Shown: in pieces, positions 25,440 through 33,183 of the stretch
How the letters are laid out: every line of letters starts with the position of its first letter
Numbering within the stretch: position 1 is the first letter of the stretch
Origin: JBKEHD01 sp046710445
GTDB lineage: Bacteria; Pseudomonadota; Alphaproteobacteria; Rickettsiales; Midichloriaceae
Assembly (NCBI GenBank): GCA_046710445.1
Contig: JBKEHD010000004.1
Location: forward strand, 1-54,619
Direction: 5' to 3'
Length of the DNA: 54,619 bases
The notes under the pieces: generated by a model
Database searches by the model: none
The model's input: only the letters and a program-made list of their open reading frames with translations
What the model was told of the DNA's origin: nothing
Position numbers and translations under genes: made by a program

Positions 25440-26612
25440 CTATTTTTTCTGTAAGGCATCTTTACCAAAAGCAATTAGTATTTTATCTAATATTATTACG
25501 AATAAATTATTAACCATAACGCTAGTAGCCGTAGCAAATGGATCTATTACAATATACATACTTGTAATCAATAATGACATCTGAGGAGTAAAATCAAATA
25601 TCTTAACCATCAAAGGAACCATGATAAACACTGTTCCACCAGGTATACCAGCGCCTGAAAATTTTGTAATCATAAACAGAAAAGCAAATAGAGGCATTTT
25701 TTCTACCGCCATTGAAAAACCAAAGATATTTAATACGATAACTGTCAAGAAAGGAATGATAATGCAATCACCAATCATATGAATATTTACAGTTGCCGGC
25801 ATAAAAAAATCAGAAACCCCATTATTTGTAGTATTTTTATGCGCTGCCTTTATAGAAAAAGGAAGAGCTATCGTACTTGACATACTTGATAGAGCTGTTA
25901 ATACAGCGGGTATAATATTCAAAATAATTTTATATCCCCTAGTTATAGAAAAACCTGAAGCTATTAATAAAAGCAGTGTTAAATAACATATTAAGACTGC
26001 AAACATAGTTCCAAATAAAGATGCATTTTCAACTAATATTTCAAAAACTCCATCATTTATCATTTTCAATGACATACCAAAGATAAATAATGGAAGCATT
26101 GGGATAAATATCTTCTTCAATACAAAATCGCTTATTTTTGTTATAAAAAACACAAATTTTTCTATTGGCATAAAACTCTTCTTATAACCAATGAAACCAA
26201 GTACAAACCCAATATACAAAGCTTGTTCGTTAGTAATGAATTTTGGTATATGGAAGCTAAACAAATTTGATAACGAAGCACTAGCTTTTGCATTATTAAA
26301 TCCAATATCAGCATCTATTAAGATGTTAGCAAGATTTGCTGATCCAAATACATGCAAAAAATTTGAGCCACAAATAAATAAAACAATACCAGGAAAAAGT
26401 AAAATTGAATAATTTCTCATACCCACAATTGCACGATATATTGAGCTAATAATCAAAGCTGGTAATACAAATACCAAGATATTTTGCAATAATATACTAA
26501 TTGAATAGCTAAATGATTTGAAATCATGTGAAAGATGCGGAAATAAGAAATAGGCTAAAATAATAGCTGCTATTACAAAAATTTGTATCGAAATTTTACT
26601 AAGTGCTTTTAT
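25440..26612 (-). CDS. Dicarboxylate/amino acid:cation symporter (SDF/DAACS family), atypical start
   Basis: An inner-membrane symporter of the glutamate/dicarboxylate family. Visible motifs are the Ser-rich block SMSSTIALPFSIKAA, the FFMPATVNIHMIGD segment and a C-terminal IDPFATATSVMVNN block, corresponding to the substrate- and ion-binding regions. The first ATG/GTG/TTG-type codon, a TTG at 26489, would remove most of the first transmembrane helix. The open frame continues 41 codons upstream with family-like sequence (KALSKISIQIFVIAAIILAYFLFP) up to an ATA at 26612, with AGAGG about 9 nt before it. Either ATA is used, the ATG was mutated, or a shortened protein is made. Substrate unknown; uptake of a host dicarboxylate or amino acid is inferred. 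Confidence 0.75.
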   Translation of the reverse strand: MKALSKISIQIFVIAAIILAYFLFPHLSHDFKSFSYSISILLQNILVFVLPALIISSIYRAIVGMRNYSILLFPGIVLFICGSNFLHVFGSANLANILIDADIGFNNAKASASLSNLFSFHIPKFITNEQALYIGFVLGFIGYKKSFMPIEKFVFFITKISDFVLKKIFIPMLPLFIFGMSLKMINDGVFEILVENASLFGTMFAVLICYLTLLLLIASGFSITRGYKIILNIIPAVLTALSSMSSTIALPFSIKAAHKNTTNNGVSDFFMPATVNIHMIGDCIIIPFLTVIVLNIFGFSMAVEKMPLFAFLFMITKFSGAGIPGGTVFIMVPLMVKIFDFTPQMSLLITSMYIVIDPFATATSVMVNNLFVIILDKILIAFGKDALQKK

Positions 26613-26910
26613 GAAATTATACCTCTAGATAAACAAATTTATATATGTTAAATGCCAAAATATATAAGGCTGAATCGACTAAAAAAGCTATTTTAGCACG
26701 ATCAAGGCATTATAGCTGAAGTGAATCATAAAAACAAGAGTGCTTTTGTATATATTAGTGATATTGCGGCTCTCTCACATCTATAATTAAGAAATGAATC
26801 ATTTAAATGATTTGTATGCTTTGACATTAATCATAAGGTTCCCAATTGATTGAAGCACCCCTGTTATACTATTTATGATACTGTTACTTCAGTACAATAA
26901 TACACCAAAT
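26613..26910. other. Intergenic spacer, possibly gene debris
   Basis: No ORF of useful length, tRNA or terminator is visible. A short plus-strand open stretch (about 26711-26791, reading GIIAEVNHKNKSAF) looks protein-like but is bounded by stops and has no start context; it may be decayed coding sequence. Confidence 0.3.
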
Positions 26911-28563
26911 TTAAAAAGAGAAATAATACCTAAGCCCTGCAAAAAATTGCAATTTCTTTATATCTTTTGAGTAATTTTTTTGTGTTAATCTTTGATTCAG
27001 TTCAAAATTGACCACTAATTTATCAACCGTATATAAGTCAACCCCAGCACCTATAGAACTCAGATACGCCCCTTCTAATTTTTGCTTATTAGTATCACCA
27101 TTGATATCACCATCTTTTCTCTTTTTTGCATAAGTATGCTCATAATACACATATTTATCAAACCCTACAAGAAATTGTGAATCCACATTTTTATATTGAG
27201 AAAGTTGTGCGACCCCTGTTATTGCATTTCTTGCTGCAACATTTAAATAAAATAACCCCTTACCCCCGTTTGTCAATGCTGGAGAATATGTTTCTGTATC
27301 AGGAATTATTGAATTTGCATATTGACCATCGATATTGAGGTTTAACTTTAAATCTTTTGGTAAATCAAATTGATGCTCAGTATTAAATACTAATTTTTGA
27401 TAATTCATATTATGACTTTCTTTGGAATCAAAATACTTCTTCTTACTTTTCCCCATATGATATGAAAAATCATATATTTGTACATGCCCCTTGGAAGTAA
27501 CATTAGCAATACGATTACCAAGTATTATTTTATTAGTAATATAACTTCTACCTTGTATAGGTATCAGTGGTTCACTTGCTTTTTTTGGAGTAAAAGAAAA
27601 ACTATTATGTTCCAATTTAGCAGAAAGTTTCATATGACTATTGTTAGAAAAAAATATTGGGTGCTGAATTCCAATTTGGAACATTTTTAGCTTTTTCTTA
27701 ACATGAAAATTCAATTGATCTATCATTGCAACAGTTGTAAAATTTGTACCGTAACGATTGATCTGATACTCATTTGTTAAAAACAGCTTATTCTCCTTTT
27801 TATCACCAGAGGTAGACGTACCTACATTCATATTTGAAGGAGTATTCCATGGATTCCTTACTTTAATTACCAAATCACCCATAGTAAAATAGTTACCCCT
27901 AGTCAACAATTCTGTATCTTTAAATACATTCTCAGTATGTTCATCGGGAGTTCGATAATTATGAATAGAAAATACACCTTTATACTTTGCATCAATGGCA
28001 TAAAATATATCTATAGTTTTACTTATATCCTTTTCATCTAATTTATCCAAAAGATTTATATGAAAATCTGATCCAGAACCTAATATATTTCTTAAATGAA
28101 CAAAATAAGGCTTTGCTTCCTTCATGTTAAAAATTCGCATGTTTAATATCTTATCGGCATATTCCCTAACATACTTGATTCTCAATGCCTCTTTCGGTAT
28201 ATAAAATGAACTCACCCTTCCCTCTAAAGCAAATATATTTAAAGTACCTTTTTTCTTATTATAACTCACCTTATAAGCGAATGATCCTGCATATCCATCT
28301 TGGATATATTTTTTATGAATTGCTAATTTTACTTCTTCTTGTAATTTTTTTGAATTGAAATCTGGATTTTTTGCAATCAAAGGTCTGATTAAAGATATTA
28401 ACTCCTCTCTTTTATATACAGTAACACCATCGAAAATCACCTTTTGAAGTTGAAAATCTATGGTGCCATTAATTGAATGATTTATTTTTTCTTTAGAAAA
28501 AGACAGATCCAAAAAAAACAAATTTACAACTATAAATAAAATCGATACTCCAAATTTATACAT
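26911..28563 (-). CDS. TpsB/ShlB-family two-partner secretion transporter
   Basis: An Omp85-superfamily outer-membrane protein. After a signal peptide (MYKFGVSILFIVVNLFFLDLSFS), a POTRA-2 (ShlB-type) domain spans about residues 40-120 (LQKVIFDGVTVYKREEL, KYIQDGYAGSFAYKV, GTLNIFALEGRVSSF), followed by a linker and a beta-barrel of about 350 residues that ends in Phe (LRYYFSF). Such proteins export or insert a partner protein, usually a large TpsA exoprotein encoded next door. No TpsA with its N-terminal TPS domain is in the window. A TATAAT at 28584-28589 lies 5 nt before the first Met (28578), which favours the second Met (28563) as the start. The gene lies beyond a strong terminator and is probably transcribed on its own. 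Confidence 0.75.
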   Translation of the reverse strand: MYKFGVSILFIVVNLFFLDLSFSKEKINHSINGTIDFQLQKVIFDGVTVYKREELISLIRPLIAKNPDFNSKKLQEEVKLAIHKKYIQDGYAGSFAYKVSYNKKKGTLNIFALEGRVSSFYIPKEALRIKYVREYADKILNMRIFNMKEAKPYFVHLRNILGSGSDFHINLLDKLDEKDISKTIDIFYAIDAKYKGVFSIHNYRTPDEHTENVFKDTELLTRGNYFTMGDLVIKVRNPWNTPSNMNVGTSTSGDKKENKLFLTNEYQINRYGTNFTTVAMIDQLNFHVKKKLKMFQIGIQHPIFFSNNSHMKLSAKLEHNSFSFTPKKASEPLIPIQGRSYITNKIILGNRIANVTSKGHVQIYDFSYHMGKSKKKYFDSKESHNMNYQKLVFNTEHQFDLPKDLKLNLNIDGQYANSIIPDTETYSPALTNGGKGLFYLNVAARNAITGVAQLSQYKNVDSQFLVGFDKYVYYEHTYAKKRKDGDINGDTNKQKLEGAYLSSIGAGVDLYTVDKLVVNFELNQRLTQKNYSKDIKKLQFFAGLRYYFSF

Positions 28564-28655
28564 ATATCCCAATTGCATTTCACATTATAACTCTAGCACA
28601 TATAAATTATCAGGTACATAATTTACACTTGAATAATTTATTAATTTTTAAGCTT

Positions 28656-28688
28656 AAAAAAAAGAGGAGTCATGACTTAAAACTCCCC
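28656..28688 (-). terminator. Rho-independent terminator of the 28.7-33 kb operon
   Basis: On the minus strand GGGGAGT pairs with ACTCCTC (seven pairs, one G-U) around an 11-nt loop, followed by eight T residues. It lies just after the stop codon of the 208-aa secreted protein and separates that operon from the TpsB gene. Confidence 0.75.
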
Positions 28689-28699
28689 ATCCATAAAAT

Positions 28700-29326
28700 T
28701 TAATAAGTATGTTTGAATAATGCAGTACCAGCAGTACTCAATAGACTAGCGTGCGTAGATACTAATGTCGCTAGGTTAGTATCCATATTTCCTTGTGAAA
28801 CTTTCAACTCTAACTTACCAATATCTGATTTAAGCTGAGCAATTTCAGTATCATAAGCAAGTTTTGTCACTTGGTCTTTACCAGTCCCTCTCGCATCATG
28901 AGTTGATTTTATTAAACCAACTTTTGCTTTATGATCAGTATACATTTTATTCAATCTATCACCAAATTTATGGGATCCTATTTTTGCTTTCAAGCTAACT
29001 TGAAGATCTTTAAGAGATTGAAGCTCTTTACCTGGATTTATAGTAGAGCCAGCTTTGAGATCTCCAGGATACATAGTCTGAGCTGTTGAATGCGCAGAAC
29101 TTGCAGAACTTGCAAATTCACTCATTTTAGATTCCATCGCTTTTATATGATTTGAAGCCAAGCCTTCCATAGCCCTGTGAGGACTTTTCACATCATACAT
29201 ACTATGCGATGGTAATTTAGCTCCTTCTACAGGAGAACCTTTTCCTTTAAGAGCAGCATCTGCGTTAAATACTACAGCAACAGCCACACAAGCAATTGCA
29301 ATTGATCTATTAAATAATTTATTCAT
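28700..29326 (-). CDS. Secreted helical protein of unknown function
   Basis: A 208-aa protein with a clear Sec signal peptide (hydrophobic residues 8-20, cleavage after FNADA). The mature part is rich in Ser, Ala, Lys and Leu and predicted mostly helical, with a heptad-like region near the C-terminus (LAYDTEIAQLKSDIGKLELKVSQ). No Cys except one in the signal region, and no family motif that I recognise. It has an excellent ribosome-binding site (AAAGGGG) and its own strong terminator downstream, suggesting high expression. It is the last gene of the operon beginning at 33003. Likely periplasmic or secreted. Confidence 0.7.
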   Translation of the reverse strand: MNKLFNRSIAIACVAVAVVFNADAALKGKGSPVEGAKLPSHSMYDVKSPHRAMEGLASNHIKAMESKMSEFASSASSAHSTAQTMYPGDLKAGSTINPGKELQSLKDLQVSLKAKIGSHKFGDRLNKMYTDHKAKVGLIKSTHDARGTGKDQVTKLAYDTEIAQLKSDIGKLELKVSQGNMDTNLATLVSTHASLLSTAGTALFKHTY

Positions 29327-29359
29327 AACATCCCCTTTTGTTTTTTATTAATTAAATTT

Positions 29360-31516
29360 TTATAATTCAGCTTCAGCTTGTTGCACAGTTTGTGCATCAT
29401 TTTCTGTAGATAAGCTATCCTCACCACTCACTTCAGTATCTTGCCCACCTTCTGTAGTTTTTGATACTTTCTCTGCTTCTACTTTGTCTGCCGCTTCTGC
29501 TGCCGCTTTCTCTACTTCTGCTTTTTTCAGTTTTGCTGCATTTAATTCTTCTTCAGTACACTCTCTATCATTTTTTGTAGCTTTTAAAGCTTTATAACAA
29601 TAAAAAAATTCAACTACTACTACTACACCACCTACAATAACTACCTTCCCTGCTGCTGCTGCTGCTGCTACTGCTGCTATTGTACCTACACCCTGTCCAG
29701 CTATTGCTTGACTAAAAAACAAACCTGATCCAAGTATTCCAACACCAAATTTAGGAAAACATTCTGAAATACCGGGTTGTATTTCATCAAAACATTGATT
29801 GCCAGATAATGCGTTAATTTTTAATTGCAACTCTTTAACCACAAATTTATTCTCAAGATTTAATTCACGTATTGCAAGATCTTGATCACCCTTCCAACCT
29901 GACTCTTTTTTCTCAAGATTACTTAATTGTCTTTGGCATTCTGTCAGATCTTCTTTACTGCATTCAGACAGCGCATTATTAAACTGTTTAAACCAATTGG
30001 CTATTGGGGAAAATTCATATATGTACGCAGCTTTATAAGAGAAAGATGGGGGTACAAGCTCCCTACTTTCTTCTTCAACACTATCATCATTTTCCTTTGT
30101 TTTAAAAAGTGTATTTAAAATATCATTCGCTTCCTCACTTAATAAACCTTTAGGTAAATTTTCTTTTATATTTCTAAGTAATGCCAAATATTTTATACTA
30201 GAACCTTTTTTCAATTCTATCTTCGTTTCTATTCCTTCTTTAAATTCATCATCTTTTGACAGCTCTTCAATATATTTAGATTTAGATAATTCACCTAATA
30301 TAGCTGAAAGATTAGGTGCCCCAGCTTCTAATAGATCTAAATATATCTTCTTAATACCCTCTGCACCCCCTATATCAAAACCCATAGAGAAAATTTTCCC
30401 TAAAATAAAAGATTCTCCTTTTTCAATGTAGCTATCATAGACAAATTTCTCTAAATCTAACCCAGTTAACCCATTGATAGAAAAGATATTATTCAACACC
30501 ATTTTAGTATCTTCTTTACCAATAAATTTTTCTACAAGACCAAATTTTATTTCGTCAAGAGATTCAATGAATTTATAAAATGAAGCTTTTAATTCTGTAT
30601 TTTTTAAATTTCCCTCAGAAAAAATATTTTTAAATAAATCTTTGATGACTTGCGTATTCTCTGCAGTAGAATTGATAAAATTTTTCAAAATTTTACCTTC
30701 TAATTCACTGAATAAATTTAATACGTCTTGTATAGAAGAATTGGTAGTATCCTTTTTTTCAGAAATAATATTATGAATTTGTTTAACAAATTTATAAAAA
30801 ATATTTGCGACAACTGGGGATGTTGACATAAAAGCCTTAAATCCTGTCTCTCCACTATTTATTTCTTCAACAATAGTATCGATGATTTTTTTTACTTTTT
30901 CCGGATTCTCAGTATTTTTATCAAACTTTAAAAAATTAGCATCCACTTTTTTTATATACTGAGAAGCTATATATTGGGCTACAGCAGGAGATACTGATTT
31001 AAAAAATAATTTAAAATCAAATGTAGGCATCTTAGGTATTAAGTTATCCATTTTATTAGAGAATTGCTTGTTTTGCAATATCAGCTCCATACTTTCTGGT
31101 TCAATATTTTTCTCCAACACCTGCTCTTTTAAAATTTTATTAGATATACCTTCTAAAAAATGATTTATGCCTGAATTTGCATTAGGCTTTGTCAATAAAG
31201 CTCCAAGTAATGCCCAGTTTTTTTCAGATGCAGCGTAAGATAAAACCTCAATACGAGTTTCATCTGTAATCTTTTGCATAATATTATGCGATAAAACTAT
31301 CTTTATCACCTCATTGATAGTACTGCTACTAGATTTAGCAAAGTCTAATAAAAGCTTATTTTTCTCACCTGAGCTTAGCTCTATAATATCACCTTCTAAC
31401 AGATCATCTATACCATATCCATCCAATTTTATTATTTCTTTTGCCGCTCCATAACCAGTATCACCAAACCTCTTGTATACATTATTTCTAAGTATTACCT
31501 TTTCTTCTTCCGCCAT
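29360..31516 (-). CDS. Large helical protein with C-terminal transmembrane hairpin, unknown function
   Basis: A 718-aa protein I do not recognise. No signal peptide. About 500 N-terminal residues are mostly amphipathic helix, rich in Lys, Glu, Ile, Asn and Leu. A motif FGDTG at residues 17-21 is shared with the upstream-encoded protein (31552-32676). A Cys-containing region (about 530-600) precedes a strongly hydrophobic segment: an Ala/Val-rich stretch followed by VVIVGGVVVVVEFFYCY (about 610-650), long enough for one or two membrane passes. The tail is Ala/Glu/Lys-rich and disordered. Good ribosome-binding site (GGGGA). The layout is compatible with a host-directed membrane effector or an inner-membrane scaffold; neither can be shown here. 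Confidence 0.65.
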   Translation of the reverse strand: MAEEEKVILRNNVYKRFGDTGYGAAKEIIKLDGYGIDDLLEGDIIELSSGEKNKLLLDFAKSSSSTINEVIKIVLSHNIMQKITDETRIEVLSYAASEKNWALLGALLTKPNANSGINHFLEGISNKILKEQVLEKNIEPESMELILQNKQFSNKMDNLIPKMPTFDFKLFFKSVSPAVAQYIASQYIKKVDANFLKFDKNTENPEKVKKIIDTIVEEINSGETGFKAFMSTSPVVANIFYKFVKQIHNIISEKKDTTNSSIQDVLNLFSELEGKILKNFINSTAENTQVIKDLFKNIFSEGNLKNTELKASFYKFIESLDEIKFGLVEKFIGKEDTKMVLNNIFSINGLTGLDLEKFVYDSYIEKGESFILGKIFSMGFDIGGAEGIKKIYLDLLEAGAPNLSAILGELSKSKYIEELSKDDEFKEGIETKIELKKGSSIKYLALLRNIKENLPKGLLSEEANDILNTLFKTKENDDSVEEESRELVPPSFSYKAAYIYEFSPIANWFKQFNNALSECSKEDLTECQRQLSNLEKKESGWKGDQDLAIRELNLENKFVVKELQLKINALSGNQCFDEIQPGISECFPKFGVGILGSGLFFSQAIAGQGVGTIAAVAAAAAAGKVVIVGGVVVVVEFFYCYKALKATKNDRECTEEELNAAKLKKAEVEKAAAEAADKVEAEKVSKTTEGGQDTEVSGEDSLSTENDAQTVQQAEAEL

Positions 31517-31551
31517 ATTATTTCCCCACTATTAATTACTATTTTTTAAAT

Positions 31552-32676
31552 TTATAATTCACCAAAAGCACCACTGTCGTGCATAGCTTCTGTATATTCG
31601 AATAATTCTTTAACTCCTGGAAGTAAATCTCCAGCTACGCTTTTACCATTTGAACACTCAGAAGGTTTGGTATTCTCAACCCTTACATGAGCAAATAAGT
31701 CTTTTGCTTCATTTATATCAACTACAAAATACTTAGTACCCTTATCTTGAAAATAACAAGTTGGAGCAGATTCTAACTTAGACATTACAGACTTATCGCC
31801 ATTATCTAACATTTTATCTAAAGCTCCCTCTTTATCCTGAGAGTCATTATACTTTTTTGAATTAGTTTTAATAAAAGAAGATTTTTGCATAACAGATGAT
31901 ATAACCAAAGCATTTATCAAAATCTTTTTTTGTTCTAAAGCAATAGTTTTATCATCACCAAAATTTATACCTTTGTTTTTAGCAAAAGTTACAAGATCCA
32001 AGGCATCAGTATTTTTGGTTTTTAGTAATTTAGCAACATTTGTCACATTACCTAAATCTCCTAATTTATCACCACCTGTATCACCAAAAACCTTCTTGAT
32101 ATAATCCTTAACTTTTTCCCTAGGAATTTTTGGCACAGCGGCTTGTGTCGGAGCAACAGGGTCTCGGGCTGTAGTTTGTTGCTGTTGTTGCGTATTTGTA
32201 TTCGCATCTACTTGTGGTGCAGCATTTACTGGATCAACCGTTGTTGTTAGATCAGCTGCTGTAGTTACAGCAGCATTATAACCATTAACCACAACATCAT
32301 TCCACCAAGTATCTTGCTCATCATCATTAGGAATAAAATCCTGAGATGAATTTGTTACTTTGCTTTTTACATAACTCATCAAATCTTCTGACTCATCTTT
32401 TTCTAAAGTACTATTTTCATATGTCTTATATTTACCTGATTCTATTGTAATAATATCATGCATATATTTAGCATATTCTGCAGTTAAAGTTTTAGCTTCT
32501 GCAATTTTCTTAATTGTTGCAATATCTACTCCAGCATCAAAACTTCTTTTTACTACAGCGATCACTTCACTATCACTTCTAGTAGCAATAAAATCAGGAA
32601 TTTTTGTTGCAAACGCAGAATACAAAGCGCTCATTGTATCATTATATTTTTTTTCTGTTTCAAAATAATTTTCCAA
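31552..32676 (-). CDS. Downstream part of an unknown protein split by an in-frame TAA
   Basis: 374 codons from a TTG at 32676, but the frame is continuous upstream through 11 sense codons to a TAA at 32710-32712 and then into the ORF 32710-33003. No ATG or GTG and no ribosome-binding site lie in between, so this is best read as the remainder of a single 483-residue protein. It has helical regions, a Gln/Thr/Pro-rich linker (QQQQQTT at about residues 163-169 of this part) and a second domain starting with KVFGDTGGDK, whose FGDTG matches the N-terminus of the downstream 718-aa protein. Two Cys near the end. No signal peptide or membrane segment. Function unknown. Confidence 0.6.
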   Translation of the reverse strand: MENYFETEKKYNDTMSALYSAFATKIPDFIATRSDSEVIAVVKRSFDAGVDIATIKKIAEAKTLTAEYAKYMHDIITIESGKYKTYENSTLEKDESEDLMSYVKSKVTNSSQDFIPNDDEQDTWWNDVVVNGYNAAVTTAADLTTTVDPVNAAPQVDANTNTQQQQQTTARDPVAPTQAAVPKIPREKVKDYIKKVFGDTGGDKLGDLGNVTNVAKLLKTKNTDALDLVTFAKNKGINFGDDKTIALEQKKILINALVISSVMQKSSFIKTNSKKYNDSQDKEGALDKMLDNGDKSVMSKLESAPTCYFQDKGTKYFVVDINEAKDLFAHVRVENTKPSECSNGKSVAGDLLPGVKELFEYTEAMHDSGAFGEL

Positions 32677-32709
32677 ATCGAATAAAATGTCTGGAAGAAA
32701 ATCTACAAC

Positions 32710-33003
32710 TTATTGCTTAGTAACCGCATTACTTTTTACAACGTCAGCTAATATCTTTACATTATCTTTATTAGGTTTTTCTGTAAATAATGATCTAACG
32801 AATAAAAGTTCCAGTAACTCTGTTTGATAATCAGCCGATGTTGTACTAGCTCCCTTAAGAACATACTCAGCTTCTGCTTTTGTTATTAAATTTCCCTTTG
32901 TAATTTTTTCATTTGTTTTTTGATAATCCGGATAAGTTTTTATTCCATGATTATCAGCAATTTCCTTATCATAAAACGTAATACTCTCTTGTAAATTTGA
33001 CAT
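32710..33003 (-). CDS. Upstream part of an unknown protein, ended by an in-frame TAA
   Basis: 97 codons from the ATG at 33003 (MSNLQESITFYDKE). The chain is helical, with no signal peptide. It stops at TAA 32710-32712, after which the same frame continues open for another 385 codons. It follows a good promoter at 33034-33062 and heads the operon that ends at the terminator at 28656. The short product may be all that is made, or the operon's first gene may be a recent pseudogene. Not similar to any family I know. Confidence 0.6.
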   Translation of the reverse strand: MSNLQESITFYDKEIADNHGIKTYPDYQKTNEKITKGNLITKAEAEYVLKGASTTSADYQTELLELLFVRSLFTEKPNKDNVKILADVVKSNAVTKQ

Positions 33004-33033
33004 ATTTCACACACATATTAAATTATTATGCGA

Positions 33034-33062
33034 ATCATACATAAATTTGTTCCAATAGTCAA
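33034..33062 (-). promoter_or_regulatory. Sigma-70 promoter of the unknown operon
   Basis: On the minus strand TTGACT (33062-33057), a 17-nt spacer and TATGAT (33039-33034). Each hexamer matches five of six consensus bases and the spacing is optimal. It lies about 30 nt upstream of the ATG at 33003. Confidence 0.6.
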
Positions 33063-33183
33063 ATATTTTTTGCATTAAATCAAACTTAGGGTTGTCTTTG
33101 TATCTTGTGTCACTCAAAAGATCTTATGGACAAAACAAATATACTTTATTACAATTATGCTAAAATTTTTTTCATACAAAAAA

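Noticed and set aside
26700..26800. Transposase or other gene fragment in the spacer upstream of the symporter
   Set aside because: Only about 25 protein-like codons between stops and no motif; too little to name.
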